A stretch of 32,412 bases of DNA, from assembly GCA_035286585.1 (NCBI GenBank), contig DATEDC010000239.1, positions 1 to 32,412 on the forward strand, in the 5' to 3' direction. The position numbers were made by a program, and so were the translations under genes. The stretch comes from DSOS01 sp035286585. Lineage in GTDB: Bacteria > Chloroflexota > Anaerolineae > Anaerolineales > UBA4823. Positions 1 through 6,842 of the stretch are shown here, piece by piece (the stretch's first letter is position 1; each line of letters begins with the position of its first letter). A model generated the notes under the pieces. It had not been told where the DNA came from. It saw only the letters and a program-made list of their open reading frames with translations, and ran no database searches.

Positions 1-64
1 TTGGGTGTACGCAGTACGCGCCCAGGAGCTGCGCTGGAAAAATCGGTGGGATCCATCGGGGTAA
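1..64 (+). CDS. C-terminal end of an unidentified protein (partial)
   Basis: Reading from base 2, an open frame gives about twenty residues (beginning WVYAVRAQELRWKNR) and stops with TAA at 62-64. The residue mix is protein-like (Trp, Tyr, Arg, Glu) and looks like an ordinary C-terminus, but the piece is too short to assign to a family. It converges on the HD-domain gene, with a hairpin between them. The start lies outside the window. This is an inference from composition and position only. Confidence 0.4.
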   Translation, partial: WVYAVRAQELRWKNRWDPSG

Positions 65-105
65 AATCCGCAAATAAGGATATCTTCTGTTGTCATTTTA
101 TACCC

Positions 106-140
106 AAAGTGCAAATAAAGCAATCGGTTATTTGCACTTT
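106..140. terminator. Hairpin between convergent genes, probable bidirectional terminator
   Basis: A perfect 13-base inverted repeat (AAAGTGCAAATAA at 106-118 and its complement at 128-140) encloses a nine-base loop. It overlaps the TAA stop of the leftward HD-domain gene and lies 41 bases after the stop of the rightward partial gene. The stem is AT-rich and neither side has a long U tract, so it may be a weak terminator or an RNA-stabilising hairpin. Confidence 0.5.
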
Positions 141-945
141 AATGACTTTGGATCTCGAATTCCTTCACCAGCCTTTTCTCTCTCCTCCTGGCGATTAAAG
201 CCCTGATCTTGACGTGCTTTTCGATCCCGGAACCGATCAGCTTCCTCTTGAGCAACTCGTCCACCTGGAACAGCCCGGCAGAATTGTTCATCAGGATATG
301 GATCTGGATGGGCTTTTCTTCGCCTTCCAGGATCTCGACCTTATCGATGGCCGCTGCTGATACCGAATAGATGTCCACATTCCCGGCTTCGTAAGGGATG
401 CGCGAGCGCCCCTCGCTCATATCCAATGCGTCGGCAACCCGCATGATGCCGGCTTCGATAGTGTTGGGCTTCCCATTGCTGCGATGGGCGATGATGGCGT
501 GCAGGACCTCCGAGGTCACGATCGTTCGCTCCTCCACCGGCAAAAAATCCAGGATTTTATGCAAAAGGTCATTCGCCAGGAAGAGGCTGAACTCCTCGTG
601 CCCCTCGCGGCTGATGGACATGCCCAGGTCGTGGAACAGGCTGGCCAGGAGCACGACCAGCTCGGCATAGCGCTCCGAGAGGTTGAAATAGGTCGTGATC
701 GACATCTCGACCCCGTGCTTCAGCAGGATGCGGGTCAGCCGCAGGGCGATGTTGGTGACGATCTGCACGTGCACGGGACCATGATCGCTCATCCCCAGGC
801 GGTCGATGGCGTTGACGTTGATCACCCTCCACAGCGTGGTGACCTCGACATTGTTATTGATGTTCTCCAGCGCCTTTTCGAGCAGGTCATTCCCGGCGAC
901 GGGCACGTGGATTTTCTTGGCTTGTGGGGGTTTTTTCGGTAGCAT
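139..945 (-). CDS. HD-domain metal-dependent phosphohydrolase
   Basis: A 268-residue soluble protein with an HD-superfamily core. Candidate metal ligands are the early histidines H55 and H59, the paired H105-D106 in LFHDLG, H149 and H154 in the HAIIAH segment, and D172/D175 in RVADALD. HD enzymes hydrolyse phosphoesters such as nucleotides or signalling nucleotides; the substrate here cannot be read from sequence. The domain fills the protein from about residue 50 to 180, followed by about 85 residues of alpha/beta character. The ATG at 945 was chosen because the longer frame would run 107 bases into the upstream peptidase gene and has a non-protein-like leader. It is the last gene of the leftward block, 43 bases after the peptidase stop, and ends in a hairpin. 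Confidence 0.85.
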   Translation of the reverse strand: MLPKKPPQAKKIHVPVAGNDLLEKALENINNNVEVTTLWRVINVNAIDRLGMSDHGPVHVQIVTNIALRLTRILLKHGVEMSITTYFNLSERYAELVVLLASLFHDLGMSISREGHEEFSLFLANDLLHKILDFLPVEERTIVTSEVLHAIIAHRSNGKPNTIEAGIMRVADALDMSEGRSRIPYEAGNVDIYSVSAAAIDKVEILEGEEKPIQIHILMNNSAGLFQVDELLKRKLIGSGIEKHVKIRALIARRREKRLVKEFEIQSH

Positions 946-988
946 AATTTCATGAGTTCTTGATCGGGACTGATTTGTTTGCGACGAG

Positions 989-1924
989 CTATAGCACGCA
1001 TGGCTCCAGGATTGCCAGCTCCGCACTATCCGCATCCAGCCTGGCACGCACACCAACGGGAAGGACTGTGTTGGGGCAAAGGTGACCAAAGTCATCGGTT
1101 TTCAGGATGGGGAAATCAAAATTTTCAGTCACCTTGTTTAGAATATTCTCAGCCTGGTAAGCCTTTTCCTGCGGTGCTCCCTGAATGTGTCCGATAATTG
1201 CCCCACGCACTTTTTCGAATACCCCCATCTGCTTCAACTGCTGAAAGCGGGCGTCCAGAGCCGCCGGTTCATACTCGGTGAACTCCAAAAACAGGATAGA
1301 CTCCTCAAAATCAGGCCAGTATGGTGTCCCAAACAGCAGGGACAACTGCCCGATGTGCCCGCCAAATAATCGCCCCTCCACCCTCCCCTTTCCACGGATC
1401 GTCCTCCACTCCGAATTCTTCTGAATAACACCAATTCTGGCGTGAACCAACCGTTCCATGAATTCTCCCCAGTCATACTCGGTCGGATTCATACCGAAGT
1501 GCCACATGACCATGTTGCCATGAAAGGTGACCAACCCGGTCATCGTGTGGACTGCCAGCAGAAGCACGGTGAGATCGCTGAACCCCATGAGGACCTTTGG
1601 GTTTTCGCGAATAGTCTTCCAGTCCAAAAATGGGAGACAGGAATTGACCGTGGTTCCACCGTGGGAAGCGAGGATCGCGCGCACATTCTGGTCGGCGAAC
1701 ATGGCGTTGATGTCAGCTGCCCGCTCCTGTGCTGTTCCCGCAGAGTAACCATCTTCTTTCAGGGCATGCTCGGCTAACACGACTTTGAAGCCGAGGTCTT
1801 GTAAGAACTTCATGCCTCTCTCCAGTTCCTGCCTGGGTTCCGGGGAAGGAGACGAAGAGATTGGAGCGGAAGGTGTAATAATCCCGATGGTGTTACCGGG
1901 ACGCAGGCGAGGGGGGATGGGCAT
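989..1924 (-). CDS. S66 family LD-carboxypeptidase / MccF-like peptidase
   Basis: A 311-residue cytoplasmic peptidase of family S66. The catalytic triad can be placed: nucleophile S116 in GFSDLT, E214 in LFLEFTEYEP, and H281 in the FGHLCPNTVLPVG segment. Length matches the family (about 300-340). S66 enzymes either trim murein tetrapeptides during cell-wall recycling (LdcA) or cleave microcin C-type nucleotide-peptide antibiotics (MccF). The stretch ASHGGTTVNSCLPFLDW is closer to the MccF type than to LdcA, which usually has RGGYG, but the choice is not certain. The ATG has a good ribosome-binding site (GGGAG, eight bases upstream). It lies 30 bases after the GNAT gene and upstream of the HD protein, apparently co-transcribed. 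Confidence 0.9.
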   Translation of the reverse strand: MPIPPRLRPGNTIGIITPSAPISSSPSPEPRQELERGMKFLQDLGFKVVLAEHALKEDGYSAGTAQERAADINAMFADQNVRAILASHGGTTVNSCLPFLDWKTIRENPKVLMGFSDLTVLLLAVHTMTGLVTFHGNMVMWHFGMNPTEYDWGEFMERLVHARIGVIQKNSEWRTIRGKGRVEGRLFGGHIGQLSLLFGTPYWPDFEESILFLEFTEYEPAALDARFQQLKQMGVFEKVRGAIIGHIQGAPQEKAYQAENILNKVTENFDFPILKTDDFGHLCPNTVLPVGVRARLDADSAELAILEPCVL

Positions 1925-1954
1925 GCATCACACTCCCTGGATGGGTGGCAGAGG

Positions 1955-2368
1955 CTACCTGACCCGATGTGCGAGTTTTTCCAGCACCAGTGCGTCTTCT
2001 CCGTCGTGATAGTAGCGCGGCCAGACCTCCACCTGCTGGAACTGAAAGCGCCGATACAGCGCCAGCGCGGCCTGATTCGAGGCGCGCACGCTCAGCCGCA
2101 GCCTGCCCACCGTAAGGCGCTCCTCGCTGGCTCTTAACAGCGCGCTGCCAATGCTGCCTCGCCGGTATTCGGGCAGCACGCCGATCGTCGCCACCCAGGC
2201 AAGGTCCTGGCGGGTGCGCACGTCGGCGGCGATGAAACCGACCATCCCGCCGTTCAGGCTGGCTTTCAGGCGGATGACGTTCGGCAGGGTCAGCACGCCG
2301 ATCACGTCCAGCAGCGGCCAGGCGTCGCGCGGGAAGCACACCCGCTCGAGCTGGCGCACGCTCAGCAA
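1955..2368 (-). CDS. GNAT family N-acetyltransferase (RimI-like)
   Basis: About 137 residues with a GNAT fold: the acetyl-CoA loop region is VLPEYRRGSIGSALL and the C-terminal half contains SNQAALALYRRFQFQ, typical of RimI-type enzymes that acetylate protein N-termini or small amines. No substrate can be assigned. Coordinates use the first conventional start, a TTG at 2366-2368, but that codon is poorly placed. A strong ribosome-binding site (AAGGAG, 2398-2403) lies right after the upstream gene's stop and is five bases from an in-frame ATC at 2390-2392. The eight extra residues would complete the usual beta-1 region before LERVCFPRDAWP. The true start may therefore be ATC. It follows the SPFH gene closely. 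Confidence 0.82.
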   Translation of the reverse strand: MLSVRQLERVCFPRDAWPLLDVIGVLTLPNVIRLKASLNGGMVGFIAADVRTRQDLAWVATIGVLPEYRRGSIGSALLRASEERLTVGRLRLSVRASNQAALALYRRFQFQQVEVWPRYYHDGEDALVLEKLAHRVR

Positions 2369-2389
2369 ATCGTGCCAGGTAGCCGCCGC

Positions 2390-2403
2390 GATGTTTACTC
2401 CTT
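2390..2403 (-). promoter_or_regulatory. Ribosome-binding site facing an ATC codon
   Basis: On the minus strand AAGGAG (2398-2403) sits three bases after the stop of the SPFH gene and is followed after five bases by ATC (2390-2392) in frame with the GNAT protein. The nearest conventional start, TTG at 2368, is 29 bases from this site, too far for it to be used. This site decides the start question for the GNAT gene. Confidence 0.5.
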
Positions 2404-2406
2404 CGC

Positions 2407-3303
2407 TCAGCTCTCTCCTCGCCCTTTGACGAAGTCGCCCAGCAGGCTGGTGAATTCCATCGGGAAGATGTACTTGGTCGAAGGGCTTGCGCCGATATTC
2501 TTGAGCGCTTCGAAGTACTGCAGCGTCATGGTCTTCGAATCGATCGTTTGAGCGATGGCGAAGATTTTCTCCAGCGCGGCTGAAAAGCCTTCGGCGCGCA
2601 GGAGCTGGGCTTGTTTATCGCCCTCGGCGCGCTGGATATTGGACTGCCGATCACCCTCGGCGCGTAAAATGGCGGCTTGCTTTTCGCCCTCCGCCACGTT
2701 GATCGCCGCCTCGCGCTGCCCCGTCGACTCGGTCACCACGGCACGCCGGTTGCGCTCCGCCGACATCTGGCGGTTCATCGCATCCAGGATTTCCCGCGGC
2801 GGGATGATCTCGCGGATTTCAACGTTGGTCACCTTCACCCCCCAGCGTTCGGTCACTTCGTCCAGCCGGGTGCGTAGCTGAACGTTGATGCGCTCGCGCT
2901 CGGAGAGCACGTCATCCAGCGGGATGCCGCCAATGACCGCCCGCAGCGTGGTAGTCGCCATACCCTGCGCTGCAGCTTCGAAGTTACCCACCTGCAGTAC
3001 GCTCTCCGTCGGATCGAGCACCTTGTAGTACCAGATGAAGTCCACCGAAATGGCTGCGTTGTCCTTGGTGATCGAGGTTTGGTGTGGGATTTCGCGCACC
3101 TGTTCACGCAGGTCAGCACGCACGCCGCGGTCAATGATGGGGATCAGGAGAATGATCCCCGGTCCTTTCGCGCCGACGCAGCGACCCAAGCGAAATACGA
3201 CCAGGCGCTGGTATTCGGGCACGATCCGGATCGCGCTGGCAATAAAGAGCAACACGATCAGGATAACTGCGCCGAGCAGGCAAGCTAAGATTGTTGGGTC
3301 CAT
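2407..3303 (-). CDS. SPFH/band 7 (stomatin-like) membrane protein
   Basis: A 298-residue stomatin/prohibitin-type protein. A single hydrophobic segment (residues about 5-26) anchors it, followed by the SPFH domain (about 27-200, including IRIVPEYQRLVVFRLGR and NVEIREIIPPREI). An alanine/glutamate-rich coiled coil follows, with repeated AEGEKQAA, AEGDRQ and AEGDKQAQ units (about 195-245). Such proteins oligomerise on the membrane and organise microdomains or protease partners. It lies 70 bases downstream of an NfeD gene on the same strand. Stomatin and NfeD are established genetic partners, which supports both calls. Length is normal for the family. Confidence 0.95.
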   Translation of the reverse strand: MDPTILACLLGAVILIVLLFIASAIRIVPEYQRLVVFRLGRCVGAKGPGIILLIPIIDRGVRADLREQVREIPHQTSITKDNAAISVDFIWYYKVLDPTESVLQVGNFEAAAQGMATTTLRAVIGGIPLDDVLSERERINVQLRTRLDEVTERWGVKVTNVEIREIIPPREILDAMNRQMSAERNRRAVVTESTGQREAAINVAEGEKQAAILRAEGDRQSNIQRAEGDKQAQLLRAEGFSAALEKIFAIAQTIDSKTMTLQYFEALKNIGASPSTKYIFPMEFTSLLGDFVKGRGES

Positions 3304-3373
3304 GATTTACCTCCTCCTGAAAGTATAAATGGCTGATTTGGATGGTGAGATTTGCTAGAAAGATATACGTGTG

Positions 3374-3997
3374 TCATGCTTCCGGCTCATCTTTCTTATC
3401 CGGAACGATCTCTACATGTAACATGAGGCCTTCCCGCCCAACTACCCGAGCACGCTCCCCGGCGGGTATAGGCGCCTGGCTAGTCGCTGACCACAACTCC
3501 CCCGCTACCTGCAGAGAACCTTCCTCGTGGATCTCGGTTTTGGCTTCGCCGATCAATCCCAGCAAGGCTTCGAGGTCGTGGGATGGACGGCTCAAACTGG
3601 CTTCGATCGTCTTGCGGACGATGATCCACATGAACCCGCCTGTCAGGATGGATACGACGGAAGCCAGAGCGGGATTTACCGCCGGCTGCCACCACGCCTC
3701 GCCGCGGAATAGAAAAGCCGAGCCGATCACCAGCGCCAGGATCGCCAATCCAAGGTAAATGTACTGACCTGACCTGCGCACAGCGTACAAGAAAGGAAGC
3801 ACTCCCAGTAGCAGGATGACCAGGGCCCAGTAGTTGATTTGCAAGTTGTAAACCGCCCAGCCGGCAAAGATGAAGGAAAACAGAGCGCTGATTTCGAGGA
3901 AGCCAGTCCCGGGCGCCAGCATTGCCAGGATCGTCAGAAAAAATCCCGCTACCAGGAACAGGTAAGCGAAATTGGGGTTGAGAAGGGTTTCCAACAT
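3374..3997 (-). CDS. NfeD family membrane protein
   Basis: A 207-residue protein with about five hydrophobic segments (near residues 9-28, 33-51, 55-72, 78-97 and 109-128). A soluble C-terminal OB-fold-like domain (about 145-197) follows, containing the IGEAKTEI and GELWSA elements and ARVVGREGLMLHVEI. That is the architecture of NfeD proteins lacking the N-terminal serine protease domain, which pair with stomatins. The ATG at 3997 was chosen over a longer frame from 4090 because GGAAG precedes it and the extra 31 residues look non-coding. It is the first gene of the leftward block and is probably transcribed from the TATAAT at 4089-4094. Confidence 0.9.
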   Translation of the reverse strand: MLETLLNPNFAYLFLVAGFFLTILAMLAPGTGFLEISALFSFIFAGWAVYNLQINYWALVILLLGVLPFLYAVRRSGQYIYLGLAILALVIGSAFLFRGEAWWQPAVNPALASVVSILTGGFMWIIVRKTIEASLSRPSHDLEALLGLIGEAKTEIHEEGSLQVAGELWSATSQAPIPAGERARVVGREGLMLHVEIVPDKKDEPEA

Positions 3998-4088
3998 GCA
4001 GTTATCTTCCGCGCTCTCAAGCCGGGTAGGGATAAAAGGGCGAATAAATACACCTACCCGGAGGACACCACACCGGATGCTCATGATC

Positions 4089-4111
4089 ATTATACATCAA
4101 ATGGGTATAAT
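4089..4111. promoter_or_regulatory. Closely spaced divergent -10 elements
   Basis: A TATAAT on the minus strand (4089-4094) faces the NfeD/SPFH block, and a second perfect TATAAT on the plus strand (4106-4111) faces the NAD synthase pair. They are only 11 bases apart, so each promoter's -35 region would overlap the other's -10. Neither has a recognisable TTGACA. The rightward start would give a leader of about 20 bases ending in GGAG before the ATG at 4137. Confidence 0.55.
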
Positions 4112-4136
4112 ATAGCTGCACCCCGCTGGAGAAAAG

Positions 4137-5003
4137 ATGCGCCTGACCCTCGCCCTCGCTCAAATCAACACCCACCTGGGAGATGTGCACGCCAATCTCG
4201 AAATACATCTCGAGTATATTCGTCAGGCGCGCGCCGCGGGCGTGGATCTCCTGCTTTTCCCCGAGCTCTCGCTCACCGGCTATGTGCTGCAAGACCTGAC
4301 CCCTGCTGTCGCCCGTCGTCCCTCCTCGGACGAGCCGGTGTTCCGCCGACTGCTAGAGGCGGCTAAAGGCTTGGATATGGTGGTAGGCTTTGTGGATGAG
4401 GATGCTCGCCATCGCTTTTATATCGCCGCTGCCTATATATCTAGAGGTCAGATCCTGCACGTGCACCACAAGGTATATCTGCCCACTTACGGTTTGTTTG
4501 ACGAGGGTCGCTTCTTCGCCTGGGGCGACGCGGTGCGCGCTTTCGATACCCGTTTTGGGCGCCTCGGCGTGCTGATCTGCGAGGATTTCTGGCATGCATC
4601 GCCGCCGCATTTGCTTTGGCTGGATGGCGCGGATATGATGCTGTTTACATCGGCTTCACCGGGTCGCGGCCTGGGCACGGAAGCGCAGTTGGAGTCCGCC
4701 CGTTGGGTGGAGCACATCAATCGGGCTTATGCCAGCCTGTACACCACCTTTGTGGCGCACGCCAACCGCAGCGGATTTGAAGACGGGCTCAATTTCTGGG
4801 GCGGCTCGACGATCTACGACCCCAACGGCGAGCTGCTCGCTAAAGGGCCTTACCACGAAGAGGCCCTGGTGATCGGCGAGATCGATCTCAACCAGCTACA
4901 CCGCACCCGGGCCCGATTGCCGCTATTGCGCGACGAACGCACCGCCCTGACCCTGCGAGAGCTGACCCGCATCCTGAACGATTCCAACCGTGGGCACAGG
5001 TGA
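4137..5003 (+). CDS. Carbon-nitrogen hydrolase, glutaminase partner of NAD+ synthase
   Basis: A 288-residue nitrilase-superfamily amidohydrolase. The Glu-Lys-Cys triad is visible: E43 in LFPELSLTGY, K112 in HHKVYLPTYGLFDEGR and C148 in LGVLICEDFW. The DEGRFF sequence after the lysine is typical of the glutaminase domain of glutamine-dependent NAD+ synthases. It would release ammonia from glutamine for the adjacent nadE product. GGAG precedes the ATG. The TGA stop is four bases from the nadE ATG and the two are in different frames, so this is a genuine two-gene arrangement rather than an interrupted fusion. A general nitrilase acting on another amide is possible but less likely given the neighbour. 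Confidence 0.9.
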   Translation: MRLTLALAQINTHLGDVHANLEIHLEYIRQARAAGVDLLLFPELSLTGYVLQDLTPAVARRPSSDEPVFRRLLEAAKGLDMVVGFVDEDARHRFYIAAAYISRGQILHVHHKVYLPTYGLFDEGRFFAWGDAVRAFDTRFGRLGVLICEDFWHASPPHLLWLDGADMMLFTSASPGRGLGTEAQLESARWVEHINRAYASLYTTFVAHANRSGFEDGLNFWGGSTIYDPNGELLAKGPYHEEALVIGEIDLNQLHRTRARLPLLRDERTALTLRELTRILNDSNRGHR

Positions 5004-5007
5004 AGCC

Positions 5008-5829
5008 ATGATTGATTTAAGCATCAATACCGATCTGGCGCGCAAGATCCTGGTCGGTTTCATCCGCAGCGAAACTACCCGCGCAGGATTTTCCCGGGCT
5101 GTTATACCGCTCTCCGGAGGCGTAGACTCCTCGCTCTCCTGCTACCTGGCAGTCGAGGCGCTGGGCGCAGACAACATCCTGGCGGTGCGGCTGCCGTACA
5201 AATCCTCATCACCGGATTCGCTCGAACACGCCCAGGCTGTGATCGACCTGCTCGGCGTGCAAGCCGTTACCATTAGTATCACTGAGATCGTGGAGCCAAT
5301 TCTGGAGCACTTTACAGATGCCAGCCAGATACGGCGCGGCAACATCATGGCGCGGGCGCGCATGATCGTGGTGTACGACCAATCCGAGGTTTTTGGTGGG
5401 CTGGTGGTGGGGACGGGTAATAAAACCGAAATCCTGCTCGGTTACACGACTTTATACGGCGACTCGGCCTGCGCGCTCAACCCCCTGGGCGACCTGTACA
5501 AGACTCAGGTACGCCAGCTCGCGCGGGCGGTAGGCCTCCCCGAGGAGATCATTCAGAAACCGCCTACCGCTGATCTCTGGGCCGGGCAGACCGATGAAGG
5601 CGAGCTGGGGTTCACTTATGCAGAAGTGGATCGATTGCTCTACCTGCTGGTGGACCAGCGCTATACGCCGGAAGATTGCACCCAGGCAGGGTTTGCCGAG
5701 GACTTCGTCAGCAAGGTTGTAGATCGCGTACGGCGCAACCATTTCAAGCGGGTGCTGCCCCCTATTGCGAAGCTGTCCAACCGGACGATTGGGTACGACT
5801 TTCTCTACCTGAGGGATTGGGGGACGTAG
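5008..5829 (+). CDS. nadE: NAD+ synthase (synthetase subunit)
   Basis: A 273-residue N-type ATP pyrophosphatase that adenylates deamido-NAD and amidates it to NAD+. The PP-loop is SGGVDSS (36-42). Other family marks are VVGTGNKTEILLGYTTLYGD, LGDLYKTQVRQLA and KPPTADLWAGQTDEGELGF. The ATG at 5008 is preferred to an upstream GTG because AGGTGA lies just upstream and the shorter form begins at the usual first helix. The protein has the length of ammonia-dependent enzymes. The nitrilase gene immediately upstream would make the pair glutamine-dependent. It converges on the methyltransferase gene, with only 33 bases between stops and no clear terminator. Confidence 0.96.
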   Translation: MIDLSINTDLARKILVGFIRSETTRAGFSRAVIPLSGGVDSSLSCYLAVEALGADNILAVRLPYKSSSPDSLEHAQAVIDLLGVQAVTISITEIVEPILEHFTDASQIRRGNIMARARMIVVYDQSEVFGGLVVGTGNKTEILLGYTTLYGDSACALNPLGDLYKTQVRQLARAVGLPEEIIQKPPTADLWAGQTDEGELGFTYAEVDRLLYLLVDQRYTPEDCTQAGFAEDFVSKVVDRVRRNHFKRVLPPIAKLSNRTIGYDFLYLRDWGT

Positions 5830-5862
5830 ATCGAGCTCCTGAATGGTGAAAGACATACGTTT

Positions 5863-6837
5863 TCACCCTGCCTCGCCCAACTGCCGGAGCTTAAGCGCCC
5901 ACACCAGCGGGAAGCGAGCTGGCTCGCGGCGCGCTCGCCAACCGGAAACCCGGCGCTTTAGCGCCTCCCTCAGACTGAGCCGGGGGTGTACCATTTCCCA
6001 GCGCAGCTCGAACGCGGCGGACATGTCGGCCAGCCTGGCAGGAGTTAGGAAGTTCTCACTCGCCAGGCTGTTCGAAGCGGTGCCATAAGTCTGCTGGAAC
6101 TGGCTCGACCTTTCTCTCACCATTTGCTCGCCGCTCGCCGGTTCAAGGTAGAAAGGCGTATCCATGATCACTAACAGACCGCCTGGCTTGAGCACTCTCA
6201 GGACCTCAGCGAGTACAGAGTCGTAATGCTCGGCGTAATGCAGAGAGGCGTTGAATATCGCCAGGTCGTACTGCCTCTCAGCCAGCGGCAGGTATTCGAA
6301 TTCAGCCTGCAGGGGCAGGAAAGGTCGATCATAATGAATGTAAGCGCCCAGGCCATCAAACGAATTTACGATCAGGTCCACGGCTGTCAGGCAGTGATTG
6401 CGCTGGCAAAGGCGGTTAGACAGCCAGCAGTTTCCAGCGCCCAAGTCGAGGATATTCAGAGGTTGAGCAGCCCGGCGTTCAACCGGCTCCAGGATTTGGG
6501 CCAGGAATGTCATATAACTACGGGCGCGCATGCGCCAATCGCTGTAGAAAGGGCTGGCTGCAGGCGCAAAGGGAAGAGCCCGGTAATACGCCGGGTCCGA
6601 GCTGCCGCGACCTTCCATACGGCGAATGTGCTCGTAATCGCGGATGAATTGGGCATAATGGGTTGATCTTTCAGGCAAGAGAAACCGCCAGATGCCCACG
6701 GAGCGGGGGAATATCGTCCCTGCACTCGAGCAGCCAGACCTGTTAACGCAAAGCAGCTTATCGAGACCAACCCAGCGCAGGGGCGATTTGCAGCGCGGGC
6801 AAACAAATTGGAAGTGCAGGCAGTCATTATCCGCCAT
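5863..6837 (-). CDS. Class I SAM-dependent methyltransferase with N-terminal zinc ribbon
   Basis: A 324-residue protein. Residues about 8-45 hold four cysteines (C13, C16, C30, C36) in a Trm112-like zinc-ribbon arrangement. A class I methyltransferase domain follows, with motif I ILDLGAGNCWLSNRL (about 129-143), an acidic end of beta-2 (TAVDLIV), motif IV-like YDLAIFNASLHYAEHYD and VLRVLKPGGLLVIMDTPFY. Substrate is unknown. The ribbon-plus-Methyltransf_11 layout is common among natural-product, lipid or quinone methyltransferases and in polysaccharide loci. It starts five bases after the stop of the radical SAM gene and is the last gene of a five-gene leftward cluster, so it probably modifies the product of that pathway. 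Confidence 0.88.
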   Translation of the reverse strand: MADNDCLHFQFVCPRCKSPLRWVGLDKLLCVNRSGCSSAGTIFPRSVGIWRFLLPERSTHYAQFIRDYEHIRRMEGRGSSDPAYYRALPFAPAASPFYSDWRMRARSYMTFLAQILEPVERRAAQPLNILDLGAGNCWLSNRLCQRNHCLTAVDLIVNSFDGLGAYIHYDRPFLPLQAEFEYLPLAERQYDLAIFNASLHYAEHYDSVLAEVLRVLKPGGLLVIMDTPFYLEPASGEQMVRERSSQFQQTYGTASNSLASENFLTPARLADMSAAFELRWEMVHPRLSLREALKRRVSGWRARREPARFPLVWALKLRQLGEAG

Positions 6838-6842
6838 CGGGC

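Noticed and set aside
1..198. 65-codon frame starting at the first base with TTG
   Set aside because: It runs through the intergenic hairpin and into the HD gene's 3' end. The competing frame that stops at 64 is more protein-like.
484..942. Open frame of 152 codons on the + strand opposite the HD-domain gene
   Set aside because: Its sequence is a complement-strand shadow of the HD protein, low in hydrophobic core residues and rich in Asp/Gln/His.
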